Assembly (NCBI GenBank): GCA_963727235.1
Contig: CAVSFZ010000017.1
Location: 37,283 to 101,282, forward strand
Direction: 5' to 3'
Length of the DNA stretch: 64,000 bases
Source of the DNA: CAVPTL01 sp963727235
GTDB lineage: Bacteria; Actinomycetota; Thermoleophilia; Gaiellales; JAICJC01
Both the position numbers and the translations under genes were made by a program. Below the pieces are notes generated by a model that ran no database searches, had not been told where the DNA came from, and worked only from the letters and a program-made list of their open reading frames with translations. How positions within the stretch are numbered: position 1 is the stretch's first letter; the number at the start of each line of letters is the position of its first letter. Positions 52,836-62,357 of the stretch are shown one piece after another.

Positions 52836-54434
52836 ATGACGGCGGCTGCCAACCCGAGCGCGTCGGAGGAGTCTGCCGGAAATCAGCGGCTTGCGGTGCT
52901 GCTGTCGATGGCCATGTTCGTGCTGGTGGTGGACACGTCGGTGATGAACGTGTCGATCGCAGCGGTGGTTGATGATCTGGACACAACGGTAAGCGGCGTC
53001 CAGTCGGCGATCGCAGTGGAGGCGCTGGTATCGGCGGCGTTCATCTTGATCGGAAGCAAGGTGGGAGATCTGATCGGCCGCAAGCGCGCCTACGTGTTGG
53101 GGCTGCTTGCCTATGCGACCGGCGCCCTGGCGATGGCCCTGGCCCAGAGCCTCACCGCAGTGATGATCTTCTGGGCGGTGGTGGGCGGGCTGGGCGCGTC
53201 GCTCCTGCTGCCGGCAATGCAGTCGCTGATCCACGGCAACTTCGAAGGCGCGGCTCAGAAAAAGGCCTATGCGCTGGTCGGAGCCGCCGCGGCGATCGCC
53301 GCCGCGGTCGGGCCGCTGCTGGGCGGCTTCATCACCACGTATCTGTCATGGCGCCTGGCGTTCTTGCTCGAGGTTGGAATCATCGCGATCGTCTTGTCCA
53401 ACATCAAGCTCGTCAAGGACGTGCCGTACACCGGTCCTCGCCACATCGACGCCGTCGGCGCGGTGCTGTCGGTGTTGGGCATGGGCGGTGTGGTGCTTGG
53501 CATCCTCGTGTGGCAGGAAGGCGGCGAGGCCGTTGGCGCGCTCCTGATCCTGGGTGCGCTCTCCTTGGGAGCGCTGGTGTACTGGCTCCTGCGCCAGAAG
53601 CGGCTGGGAAAGCCCACGCTGGTGGACCCCGACCTGTTCAAATCGATGATCTTCAGGTTTGGGATCTCGGAGCAGATGCTTCAGCAGATCGCGCTGGGCG
53701 GCACCATGATCGCGCTTCCGATCTACCTGCAGATGGTGCTGGAGTACAACGCGATGGAGGCCGGCCTCTCGCTCGCGCCACTCTCGCTCAGCATGTTCGC
53801 AACCGCCCTGCTGGCGGCGAAGAAGGCTGGGAACCGACGCCCGAGCAGCATTATCAGACTGGGATTCGCGCTCCTGACCATCGGGCTTCTGGTGTTGGTC
53901 CCGGTCGTTCCTCGAGCAGACTCCGGCTGGTACCTGGTGATCCCGCTGGTGATCGCCGGAGTGGGCTTGGGACTCTTGGTGTCCCAGATCAACAACTACG
54001 CGCTGTCTCCGATCTCTGAGGAACGGGTCAGCGAAGCCGCGGGTGTGAACTCAGCGGCCGGCTCCTTCGGGTTGTCGTTCGGGCTCGCGTTCGCCGGCGC
54101 GATCATGCTGGCAACGCTCTCGATCACCTTCACTCACATGGCTGACGCGAGCACCGTGCTCTCCCCGGCGGAGCAGCAGCAGGTCTCGAAAGCACTCGAA
54201 GACGACGCCGAGGTGATGAGCAACACCAAGCTCGAACAGCTGCTCGTCGGCCAACCCAAACCGACTCAGGCCGAGATCATCCGGATCAACACCGACGCGC
54301 GACACATTGCACTGCAGGTGGCGCTGCTGATCCCGATCCTGGCCGGGCTCGTGGGGCTGTTCAACTCTTTCCGGATGATGCGCCTGCCGGACCCGGCGCC
54401 GTCGAGTTCGGCCGAAGGAATGGTTCTCGGCTGA
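52836..54434 (+). CDS. DHA2-family MFS drug exporter (14 helices)
   Basis: A 532-residue exporter. LLSMAMFVLVVDTSVMNVSI is the DHA2 helix 1 motif D1, GDLIGRKRAYVLG motif A, and GPLLGGFITTYLSWRLAFLL motif C. Fourteen helices fit QacA/EmrB-type drug:proton antiport. ATG 52836. Its stop overlaps an in-frame CTG of the next gene, CTGA. The 173 bases before it hold nothing recognisable. Confidence 0.88.
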   Translation: MTAAANPSASEESAGNQRLAVLLSMAMFVLVVDTSVMNVSIAAVVDDLDTTVSGVQSAIAVEALVSAAFILIGSKVGDLIGRKRAYVLGLLAYATGALAMALAQSLTAVMIFWAVVGGLGASLLLPAMQSLIHGNFEGAAQKKAYALVGAAAAIAAAVGPLLGGFITTYLSWRLAFLLEVGIIAIVLSNIKLVKDVPYTGPRHIDAVGAVLSVLGMGGVVLGILVWQEGGEAVGALLILGALSLGALVYWLLRQKRLGKPTLVDPDLFKSMIFRFGISEQMLQQIALGGTMIALPIYLQMVLEYNAMEAGLSLAPLSLSMFATALLAAKKAGNRRPSSIIRLGFALLTIGLLVLVPVVPRADSGWYLVIPLVIAGVGLGLLVSQINNYALSPISEERVSEAAGVNSAAGSFGLSFGLAFAGAIMLATLSITFTHMADASTVLSPAEQQQVSKALEDDAEVMSNTKLEQLLVGQPKPTQAEIIRINTDARHIALQVALLIPILAGLVGLFNSFRMMRLPDPAPSSSAEGMVLG

Positions 54435-56155
54435 CCGCCTCGAGCACGCATCGCGAGAAGCTGACGGCTGTCGCCGGACTGCGGGTGCTCCGCTCCTACG
54501 AGCGGTCGTGGCTTCCCAAGGACGTGGTCGCCGGGCTGGTGTTGACGACACTGCTGGTACCTCAGGGGATGGCGTACGCAGAGCTTGCTGGGCTTCCGGC
54601 AATCACGGGGTTGTACACGTCGATTCTGTGCCTGATCGGCTACGCCGTGTTCGGGCCGTCACGGATCCTTGTGCTCGGGCCAGACTCGTCGCTGGGACCG
54701 ATGATCGCGGCAACGATCCTTCCGCTGCTGGGTGCCAACGGCGACCCTGCGCGCGCGGTCGCGCTGGCATCGATGCTGGCCCTGATAGTCGGGGCGATCA
54801 TGTTGCTGGGAGGATTTGCGCGGCTGGGTTGCGTGGCCGACCTGCTCTCGAAACCCACCATGATCGGCTACATGAACGGGCTTGCGGTCACGATCCTGGT
54901 CGGCCAGCTGCCCAAGCTGTTCGGCTTTTCGGTCGATGCCGACGGGTTCATCGATGAAACGAGAGCGTTCGTCAGCGGGGTCGCCGACGGCGATACCGTC
55001 ACCGCCGCGCTGGCGGTCGGCGTGCTCGGGCTGGTGGTCATATTCGTGCTCCAGCGGGTGCTGCCCAAGGTGCCGAGCGTGTTGGCGGCGGTGGTCGTGT
55101 CGATCGTCGTGGCCAATCTCTTCGACCTCGGGCAACACGGAGTCGACCTGGTTGGCACGCTGCCGCAAGGATTCCCGCCGTTCACCGTGCCCGATGTCAA
55201 ACTCTCCGACGTCCCGATTCTGATCGGGGGTGCGCTGGGCATCGCGCTTGTGTCGCTGGCCGACACGATTGCGACGTCGTCCGCGTTTGCGGGCCGCTCC
55301 GGCGAGGAGGTCGACGGGAATCGCGAGATGATCGGGATCGGCGCCGCCAACGTCGCGGCCGGATTCTTCCAGGGGTTCCCCGTCAGCACCAGCGGTTCGA
55401 GAACCGCAGTGGCCGAGCAGGTCGGCGCCAAGACCCAGGTGACCGGACTGGTCGGCGCCTTGGCGATCGCTGGAATGCTGCTGCTCTTCCCCGGCCTCCT
55501 GCGCGACCTTCCCCAGCCAACGCTCGCGGCGGTGGTGATCGCCGCGTCGCTCTCGCTGGCGGACGTGCCCGGCACCATCCGGCTGTGGAATCAGCGCCGA
55601 AGCGAGTTCGCGCTCTCGATCGCGGCGTTCCTCGGGGTCGCGCTGCTCGGCGTGCTGCCCGGCATCGCCGTTGCCGTCGCGCTCTCGGTCATCAACGTGT
55701 TCCGGCGGTCGTGGTGGCCCTACCAGGCACTGCTCGGTCGAGTCGACGGCATTCCCGGCTACCACGACATGTCCAGCTATCCCCACGCCCAGCGGCTTCC
55801 CGGCCTGGTGGTGTTTCGATTTGACGCCCCGGTGTTTTTTGCCAACACGCGCACGTTCCGCGAGCAGGTGCTGAAGCTCGCCTCGGCCGACCCGACACCG
55901 GTGTGGATCCTGATCGCCGCAGAGCCGATCACCGACGTGGACACGACCGCGGCAGACATGCTCGAAGATCTGGACGAAGCCTTGAACGCCCAGGGCGTCT
56001 CGCTCGTGTTCGCAGAGATGAAGGATCCCGTGCGCGAGAAGATCGAGCGCTACGGGCTCACCCGCACGATCGATCCGAACCACTTCTACCCCACGCTGGA
56101 ATCCGCCATCGCCGCGTACCAAACGCAGACTGGAGCTCGCTGGCCAGGGGTGTAG
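54431..56155 (+). CDS. SulP-family anion transporter with STAS domain
   Basis: A 574-residue SulP/SLC26-like permease. VPQGMAYAELAGLPAITGLY is the family signature near residue 40, about 10-14 helices follow, and the cytoplasmic STAS domain (LVVFRFDAPVFFANTRTF, DVDTTAADML) starts near residue 430. Probable sulfate, bicarbonate or similar anion. Start: CTG 54431 overlapping the MFS stop extends homology (AGLRVLRSYERSWLPKD); the GTG at 54485 is the first standard start. Confidence 0.87.
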   Translation: MTASSTHREKLTAVAGLRVLRSYERSWLPKDVVAGLVLTTLLVPQGMAYAELAGLPAITGLYTSILCLIGYAVFGPSRILVLGPDSSLGPMIAATILPLLGANGDPARAVALASMLALIVGAIMLLGGFARLGCVADLLSKPTMIGYMNGLAVTILVGQLPKLFGFSVDADGFIDETRAFVSGVADGDTVTAALAVGVLGLVVIFVLQRVLPKVPSVLAAVVVSIVVANLFDLGQHGVDLVGTLPQGFPPFTVPDVKLSDVPILIGGALGIALVSLADTIATSSAFAGRSGEEVDGNREMIGIGAANVAAGFFQGFPVSTSGSRTAVAEQVGAKTQVTGLVGALAIAGMLLLFPGLLRDLPQPTLAAVVIAASLSLADVPGTIRLWNQRRSEFALSIAAFLGVALLGVLPGIAVAVALSVINVFRRSWWPYQALLGRVDGIPGYHDMSSYPHAQRLPGLVVFRFDAPVFFANTRTFREQVLKLASADPTPVWILIAAEPITDVDTTAADMLEDLDEALNAQGVSLVFAEMKDPVREKIERYGLTRTIDPNHFYPTLESAIAAYQTQTGARWPGV

Positions 56156-56185
56156 GGTTGCGGTACCTCGAGGACGGAGGTTCTG

Positions 56186-57604
56186 ATGGGCCGGTTCGTG
56201 ATCGTGGGCGCAGGCATCGGTGGGTTGGTGACGGCGCTGATGCTCGGCCGTGCGGGTCACGAAGTCGTTGTCTGCGAGCGGGATGCGACGCCGGTTCCCA
56301 CCGGTGCTGATGAGATGTGGTCGGCGTGGCCGCGGCCGGGTACGGCTCAGGCGCGGTTGGGCCATACGTTCTTGGCGGGGTTTCGGCGGATGCTCGAGGA
56401 GCGCTTGCCAGACGCGGTGGACCGCGTCTTGTCGGTGGGGGCGCAGCGCTGGGATCTGGCGTTGGACATGCCTGGGGGCGAGCGCCGCGAGCAGGATGCG
56501 GAACTGGTCATGATCATGGTTCGCCGTCCGGTGATGGAGGGGGTGTTACGACGGCTTGCTGAGGCCGAGGCCACGGTGGAGATCCGTCGCGGGTGTCAGG
56601 TGACCGGCCTGACCGCCGATGCCGCCAAGACGGGAGTGCCGACGGTGACCGGCGTCGGCATCAAGGGCCATGGCGCAGTGGCGGCAGACACTGTGATCGT
56701 TGCCGGAGGGCGCACCCTCCCGATCGCAAGATGGTTCCAAGAGATCGGAGCAGAAGCCCCACCCGAGCAGACAGAGGGATGCGGAGCTGCCTGCTACACG
56801 CGGTATTTCCGGGTGCGGGATCGACCCGGCGACGACGACGGTGTGACCAAGCAGTTGACGTTTCATCATGAGCGGGGCCTGGTGGTGGGCGAGTTGGTGG
56901 GAGCAGACCGGCGCACCTTCGCAACCGAGCTGAGCGTGCCCATCGACGATCACGCGTTCCGTCGGCTGCGCGAGCCGGCGGTGTGGACGGCAGCAACCGG
57001 CGCGGTCGACCAGTGGCGGGAGTGGCTCGACCCCGAGCGATCCCAGCCGATCAGCCCCGCAATCGAGATCATGGGGCAGGAGCGAAACGTCATCCGCAGC
57101 TTCGTGACCGATGACCGGCCGCTCGCACTCGGCGTGCATGTGATCGGCGACGCCCGCTGCCAGACCGATTCGCTGTTTGCCTGGGGCTGTGGCAACGCGA
57201 TGACCACGGCGATCGCGCTGGTCGACGTGCTGGCCGAGCACCCCGACGACAAGCATGCACAGGCTCTGGCGCTCGAATCTCAGGTGGGCGCTGAGCTTGC
57301 CGGCCGTTTCCACCACTCACGAGCCCGCAATCGGGCTACCCGCGCCGCCGTCTTGGGCGAGCCACCCGACCCAACCGGAGCAAGCACCGCCGTGATCGAC
57401 AATGTCCTACATCCCGCGGCGAAACACGACGCCGAGGTGTACCGCGCCGTCAATCGCTGGGAACTTCAACTCGATCCGGCCGACGCGCTCGACTCGAACA
57501 CGGCCATTGTCGAGCGCGCCGAGTTGGTCGCCCACCTCCCGACCCAGGAGGATCCCTTCCCGACGAGAGCACAGTTGCTTTCGGTGATCGCGTCCGTCGG
57601 TTGA
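56186..57604 (+). CDS. FAD-dependent monooxygenase-like protein
   Basis: A 472-residue flavoprotein: FVIVGAGIGGLVTALMLGRAGH at the N-terminus binds FAD (GxGxxG), and GVHVIGDARCQTDSLFAWGC near residue 315 takes the place of the usual GD-A-H motif. Close to geranylgeranyl reductase/halogenase-like PHBH-fold enzymes. Substrate unknown. ATG 56186 is preceded by GGAGG. Confidence 0.8.
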   Translation: MGRFVIVGAGIGGLVTALMLGRAGHEVVVCERDATPVPTGADEMWSAWPRPGTAQARLGHTFLAGFRRMLEERLPDAVDRVLSVGAQRWDLALDMPGGERREQDAELVMIMVRRPVMEGVLRRLAEAEATVEIRRGCQVTGLTADAAKTGVPTVTGVGIKGHGAVAADTVIVAGGRTLPIARWFQEIGAEAPPEQTEGCGAACYTRYFRVRDRPGDDDGVTKQLTFHHERGLVVGELVGADRRTFATELSVPIDDHAFRRLREPAVWTAATGAVDQWREWLDPERSQPISPAIEIMGQERNVIRSFVTDDRPLALGVHVIGDARCQTDSLFAWGCGNAMTTAIALVDVLAEHPDDKHAQALALESQVGAELAGRFHHSRARNRATRAAVLGEPPDPTGASTAVIDNVLHPAAKHDAEVYRAVNRWELQLDPADALDSNTAIVERAELVAHLPTQEDPFPTRAQLLSVIASVG

Positions 57605-57667
57605 GTCAGAAGCCGGTCGGAAGCGGTGCCATTGTGACGCGGCGACGGGACGCCTACAGTTACATGT

Positions 57668-57853
57668 ATGCGAGACCGTCAATCACCCGAAGCCATCGGA
57701 TTCGTCGCGTTTGGGCGGGGCCAACTCGACGACAAGAACCCATTCGTGCCAACGCGATCAGGATGGCGCGGTGTGCTTCAGCGATTCCACAATCACGTGA
57801 CGCACCTGGGTTCGAACGACTATCCCGAGATCAGCCGGCACACCCTTTGGTGA
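57668..57853 (+). CDS. Short hypothetical protein
   Basis: 61 residues from ATG 57668, MRDRQSPEAIGFVAFGRGQL, with GWRGVLQRFHNHVTHLGSN. No motif; could be real or a chance reading in the 276-base gap between the monooxygenase and sirtuin genes. The rest of that gap shows no other signal. Confidence 0.3.
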   Translation: MRDRQSPEAIGFVAFGRGQLDDKNPFVPTRSGWRGVLQRFHNHVTHLGSNDYPEISRHTLW

Positions 57854-57880
57854 TACGCGAGTGGCGCCTACAAAGCGGCG

Positions 57881-58657
57881 TCACATCGGCGAGTCCAACA
57901 GCTGGTTGAGGGCGGTCATCGTGGTTCCGAGCGGCGCGTGGATGAGCGCGTCGTGAAGCCCGGCACCGTCGTAGCCGGTCTCGCCCAGGTTGACGATCGC
58001 CACCTGTGCGCCCGCCTGGCGTGCGTAGCGAGGCAGATCTGCGACCGGGTACACCAGCAGGCTTGACCCCAGGCAGAGCAGGAGCCGTGTGCCTCCCCAA
58101 CTGATGAGGCGGCTTGCCCGCTGCCACTCCCCATAGGGAAGCATCTCGTCGAACAGGACAACCGCCGGGCGAAGCGCGGCGCCGCAGGCGCAGACCGGGT
58201 ACCCGTGCGGGCTGTTGGCGAGCAGCGCGAGGGCATCCTCCATCGGCAACCGTTTGTCGCAGCTGGTGCAGGCCGCCTCGCGCAGCGTGCCATGAAGCTC
58301 GACCACGGCGCGGGAGCCGGCGGCCTGGTGAAGCCCGTCGATGTTCTGTGTGGCGACTAGCGAGACCAGCCCTCGCCGCTCCCAGCCCGCGAGCACGCGA
58401 TGCGTTTCGTTCGGCTGCGCGCCGCCGAGCTCGGAGACGAGTTCGCGCGTGAACCCCCACACCCGCTCGGGATACGATTGAGCGACCTCGGCGGTCGCCG
58501 TCTGCTCCCAATCAGAGATCGTCCACCGGCCTCCAGGGCTGCGGAAGTCCGGCAGCCCTGACTCCGTCGAAACGCCCGCGCCGGTGAGGACCACCACCCG
58601 CCCATCCGCCGACTGGATCATCCGGGCCAGCCGATCGAGGTCGGCGTCAGCACTCAT
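57881..58657 (-). CDS. Sir2-family NAD-dependent protein deacylase
   Basis: A 258-residue sirtuin. VLTGAGVSTESGLPDFRS binds NAD, TQNIDGLHQAAG and VELHGTL give the catalytic histidine, zinc cysteines are CTSC and CACG, and CLGSSLLVYPVA is the second NAD motif. The enzyme removes acyl groups from lysine using NAD. Start ATG 58657. Long substrate-type prediction is not possible. Confidence 0.93.
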   Translation of the reverse strand: MSADADLDRLARMIQSADGRVVVLTGAGVSTESGLPDFRSPGGRWTISDWEQTATAEVAQSYPERVWGFTRELVSELGGAQPNETHRVLAGWERRGLVSLVATQNIDGLHQAAGSRAVVELHGTLREAACTSCDKRLPMEDALALLANSPHGYPVCACGAALRPAVVLFDEMLPYGEWQRASRLISWGGTRLLLCLGSSLLVYPVADLPRYARQAGAQVAIVNLGETGYDGAGLHDALIHAPLGTTMTALNQLLDSPM

Positions 58658-58690
58658 CCGGCCATCTTACGACGCCACGCGGACACGTCA

Positions 58691-60199
58691 TCAGGACGGC
58701 TCACCGAACCAGTACGAGAGGGCTTGTGTGAGTGTGGTCGCGGCGGTGTCAGTGGCCTCGTCGATGTTCGCCGCCCAAGCGATGTAGGCGTCTGGACGGA
58801 TCAGAAGCGCGTCGGCCGGGCGGTCATCACCGGCCGTGGCCGTGGTGTGGATGTCGACTCGATGCTGCCGGTCCCCTGCGATCTCGCGGAGGTCTGAACG
58901 GTCGGCGAGATCCAGCAGCACCGGTCGAGCGGCGCCGAGAAGGCCGGCGGTGAGGTTGCGTGCGAAGGTGCCGGTCAAGGGGTGGTGGTTGGGATTCGGG
59001 ATCGGGTAGCGAACGTCGGTGCCGGCGATCAACGCGCCGATCCGGCGCAGCGGCTGTTCGTCGGTGACCAGTTCCAGGAAGAGCTCGCGGAGTGCCTCAG
59101 CGGCTGGGTCGTAGCCGCGCCGCAGCGCCCATTGGGCTCGGGTGTGCAGCAGCGTCCGTTCGGCCGCGAGAGTGCGTTCGTCGTGGTAGGTGTCGAGCAG
59201 GCCAGCCGGCGCCCAGCCCTGGACGGCGGCTGCCAGCTTCCAGCCAAGGTTGACGCTGTCGTTCATGCCGGCGTTGAGGGCGACGCCTCCGGCGGGGAAC
59301 AGGTGGGCGGCGTCGCCGGCCACCAGGATCCGCCCGTCGCGGTATCGCTCGACGTGTCGGGCGTGATAGGTGAAGCGCGTCAGCCGCGTCGGTTCTCCCA
59401 GCGGCAGATCCACGCCGAGCACACGCCGGATGCTGTCCCGAAGCTCGGTCACGGTCATCGGCTCGTCATCGTCGTAGTCGGTGGACTCCTGCTCGCTGGT
59501 GTACACCCCCAGGAGCGTCGGATCTGTCGACCCGACTGCGAACACACCGCGCTCGGTCGGTGTGAATCCGAAGGGGATCCTGCCCACCCCTACGACCTCG
59601 ATGTCGCCATTCTCGAGCAGGGTCACTGACTCGGGCACGGTCGTCTGAGCCAGCCGCTGAACCTCCGGGAAGGTGGTGCCGGGGAACGGGATCTCGGCCA
59701 GGTCGCGCACCCGGCTGCGTCCGCCGTCACAGCCGACGAGGTATGGGGCGGTCACCTGATACTGCCCGTCCGGGCCGCGCACGACCGCTGTCACCGCGGC
59801 GTCGCGCTGGCTCAGTTCGACCAGCTCGTGCCCCCGCCGGACATCGGCGCCGAGCTCGCCGGCCAGCTCCTCCAGCAGGCGCTCGAGCTGCGGTTGTGGG
59901 AGCAGCAGCAGCTCCATCGGCGGATCGGCCAGGCGGGTGAAGTCCACATGCACGCCGCCGAACGGCAATCGCAGCGCCGGGCTCGGGCCGGTGCGGCCTG
60001 CTTCGAATCGCTGTGACAGGCCGCGGTATCCCAACAGCTCCAGGATCTGCCCACCGAGACCACCGGCCTTCTGGATGTCTCGGATGTGCGGCTGCCGCTC
60101 CAGCACCAGCGGTTGCACCCCGGCCAGACGCAGCTCGAGAGCGAGCATCAGGCCGGTCGGTCCGGCTCCCACAATGATCACGTCGGTGTCCGTCAACAT
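58691..60199 (-). CDS. FAD-dependent aromatic hydroxylase (RIFMO/PheA-like)
   Basis: A 502-residue class A flavin monooxygenase. DVIIVGAGPTGLMLALELRL at the start, the GCDGGRSRVR motif near residue 160, and GRILVAGDAAHLFPAGGVAL-like GDAAH near residue 290 are complete, as is a C-terminal thioredoxin-like tail. Relatives hydroxylate phenols or rifampicin. ATG 60199. Confidence 0.88.
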   Translation of the reverse strand: MLTDTDVIIVGAGPTGLMLALELRLAGVQPLVLERQPHIRDIQKAGGLGGQILELLGYRGLSQRFEAGRTGPSPALRLPFGGVHVDFTRLADPPMELLLLPQPQLERLLEELAGELGADVRRGHELVELSQRDAAVTAVVRGPDGQYQVTAPYLVGCDGGRSRVRDLAEIPFPGTTFPEVQRLAQTTVPESVTLLENGDIEVVGVGRIPFGFTPTERGVFAVGSTDPTLLGVYTSEQESTDYDDDEPMTVTELRDSIRRVLGVDLPLGEPTRLTRFTYHARHVERYRDGRILVAGDAAHLFPAGGVALNAGMNDSVNLGWKLAAAVQGWAPAGLLDTYHDERTLAAERTLLHTRAQWALRRGYDPAAEALRELFLELVTDEQPLRRIGALIAGTDVRYPIPNPNHHPLTGTFARNLTAGLLGAARPVLLDLADRSDLREIAGDRQHRVDIHTTATAGDDRPADALLIRPDAYIAWAANIDEATDTAATTLTQALSYWFGEPS

Positions 60200-60464
60200 C
60201 CTGCCCCCCGGTTCCGTAGATTCTCACGCCGAACCGGCGATTCTGCCCCACGGTTCCGAGTTGAAACAAGCCCCCACCTGTGTTGTAATTTTAAGTGGGG
60301 CGGTGGCTCGCGGGTGTCGCCATCGAGCGAGTGTGTCAAGCTCGGTCTCGTCGCGGCATCTGCCCATTCCGTCGATTCCCAGCGTCGTGGGTCGGACAAC
60401 TGCGGGAGCTCTATAGGTGGTTACTACCGATGTGCGTGGCTGGTCTAGGCGGTTGGGTTTGGTC
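60200..60464. other. Intergenic stretch, no recognisable gene
   Basis: 265 bases between the divergent hydroxylase gene and a short hypothetical gene. It is less GC-rich near 60275-60300 (TTGTAATTTTAAG), which may mark a promoter, but no clear -10/-35 pair or repeat could be assigned. Confidence 0.4.
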
Positions 60465-60722
60465 ATGCGTTGGCGACTTACCGTGAATCACTCGGGCGTT
60501 GGCACGACTTCACACAAGTACTCGTGGCCGGCTGAGGCGTGGGAGGCCTACGACGCGGCGATCGCCGCGCTGGAAGCCGACGGGTTCGTCAGAAGCGGGG
60601 TCGAGAGTGTCCGGTATGGCGTCAGCGCCATGCAGCGACTCATCCGTGACGCATCCGAGGTGACTGTCCACGTCGAACGAACTGACGTGTCGCTCGCCGC
60701 GGACCAACCGGCCGGCGGGTGA
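60465..60722 (+). CDS. Small hypothetical protein
   Basis: 85 residues from ATG 60465 with a helix AWEAYDAAIAALEADGF and RLIRDASEVTVHVERTDV. Soluble, no known family. An upstream start at 60417 would add 16 residues. Convergent with the cyclase gene. Confidence 0.5.
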   Translation: MRWRLTVNHSGVGTTSHKYSWPAEAWEAYDAAIAALEADGFVRSGVESVRYGVSAMQRLIRDASEVTVHVERTDVSLAADQPAGG

Positions 60723-60759
60723 CGAGGGCTGGGTCTGGACGACAAAGCCCCCCTCTCCG

Positions 60760-62121
60760 TCACGATGCGACCGCGTACAGGGGCCAGGTGCCGGGCACTC
60801 CCTTGAGTTTGTACTCTCCGGCGGAGCGATAGACCAGTCCGCTCCCGGCCGTCAGATCGCGCACAATCACAGACGTCCGCAGCTCGCCGGCCTCCGCGCT
60901 GGCGCAGATCCGGGCCGCTGTGTGCACCGCGATCCCGCGCAGTGCGTCGCCGGCAACCTCGACCTCTCCGGTGTGACAGCCTGCTCGCAGTCCCAGACCA
61001 AGCTCCGCCGCGTTCCGCTGCAAGGCAAGTCCACACCGGACGGCGCGCGCCGGCCCGTCAAAGCGGGCGAGAAGTCCGTCCCCCGTGTCGCCGGAGTACA
61101 CACCGCGGTGCTCGGAGATGAGCCGCTGCGCATGTTCCTGGTGTTCGCCCAAGAGGGAGGCCCAGGCCCTGTCGCCGGCACGCCCGAGCTGTATCGTCGA
61201 GTCGACGATGTCCGTGAACAGCAGGGTTGAGAGAACCCTGTCGGACGACGCGCTGATCCGTGTGCCCAGCAGGAACTCCTCGATCTCGGCACAGATGGGC
61301 GCCGGATCGGCCCAGAGGGCGAAGTCGGGTCCGTCCAGCTCGACCAGCCGCGCGTGCGGGATCTGCTCGGCGACGTAGCGAGACACCTCGACGGCATACA
61401 CCTCAGGAGACCCGCGGTGCGTGACCAGTGTCTGCGCCTGGATCGACGGCAGCACCGCACGGATATCCGTGTCACGCACCACCCGCTGCAGGGCGGCCAT
61501 CGCCGGCGGGCTACCAGCAAGCCGGAAATAGCGAGCCATGCGCTCGAGTCGCGCTGTCGTCGGCGTCAGCGACGGCGCTACCCACTGGAGCGTCGCCCGG
61601 GTGTGCTCGACAGTGCCCCAGCCCACTTCGATAGCTCCCACATTCGCAGCCCACTCCTCCTCGTTCCACCCCCAAGGCCAGCCGGGTGACCGCCGTGCGT
61701 ACGGCTCGGGACAGTGCAGCACCAGCGCGTGCACCCGCTCCGGGTGCGTGGCCGCGTACAGCGCCGCCACCAGGGCCCCGTCGTAGTGCCCCCACACGCA
61801 CACCTTCTGATCGCCGGTTTCGTCCAGCACCGCACCCACATCCTCCACCCCCAGCTCGAGCGGCGGAACATCACCACCCGAGAATCTGTCCGACGACCCC
61901 GCGCCGCGGCGATCGAATACAACTACCCGGGCGAACCGCGCCATCCGCTCCAGTGCTTCCCGCACCTCAGGGACATCCCACTGATAGTCGACGCAGGAGA
62001 TCATTCCCAGACACAGGACGAGTGTGTGCCGGCCCTCACCAAACACCTGGTAGGCGATCCGCACACCGTCGGTCGTCGTGGCATAGCGCGTCTCGGGCGT
62101 CACTCCCTGAGTCTGACGCAT
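60760..62121 (-). CDS. Alpha/beta-hydrolase-like domain fused to class III nucleotidyl cyclase
   Basis: A 453-residue two-domain protein. N-terminal half (to about residue 285) is an alpha/beta hydrolase fold with GHYDGALVAALYAATHP at the nucleophile elbow: aspartate stands where serine is usual. C-terminal half is a class III cyclase: LLFTDIVDSTIQLG with metal aspartates, GDGLLARFDGP, and VHTAARICASAEAGEL. Such fusions are common in actinobacteria and probably make cAMP in response to a bound small molecule. ATG 62121. The 236 bases to the next gene hold no clear gene. Confidence 0.88.
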   Translation of the reverse strand: MRQTQGVTPETRYATTTDGVRIAYQVFGEGRHTLVLCLGMISCVDYQWDVPEVREALERMARFARVVVFDRRGAGSSDRFSGGDVPPLELGVEDVGAVLDETGDQKVCVWGHYDGALVAALYAATHPERVHALVLHCPEPYARRSPGWPWGWNEEEWAANVGAIEVGWGTVEHTRATLQWVAPSLTPTTARLERMARYFRLAGSPPAMAALQRVVRDTDIRAVLPSIQAQTLVTHRGSPEVYAVEVSRYVAEQIPHARLVELDGPDFALWADPAPICAEIEEFLLGTRISASSDRVLSTLLFTDIVDSTIQLGRAGDRAWASLLGEHQEHAQRLISEHRGVYSGDTGDGLLARFDGPARAVRCGLALQRNAAELGLGLRAGCHTGEVEVAGDALRGIAVHTAARICASAEAGELRTSVIVRDLTAGSGLVYRSAGEYKLKGVPGTWPLYAVAS

Positions 62122-62357
62122 CCGCGCTACCTCTGCTTCCGACTTGACCGCAAGAAGCTACAGAAGCGACTGGCAAAGCCGACCAGCGGACTCAGCCCAT
62201 GTGGTGCCGCCCTCGTCATCGGGTGACTATCGCGATGAGCAGTCCAACGATCAGTGACATCCACGCCGGCCCGCGTCGTCAAGGTTTGGGCTTCGGATGC
62301 CGGGGCCGCAGACGTCCTTGTAAAGGAACGCACAAGGGCTAACGGCGTCGGGGACGG

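Noticed and set aside
62127..62333. 68-codon minus reading between the cyclase and SRPBCC genes
   Set aside because: Poor composition, no ribosome site, no motif.
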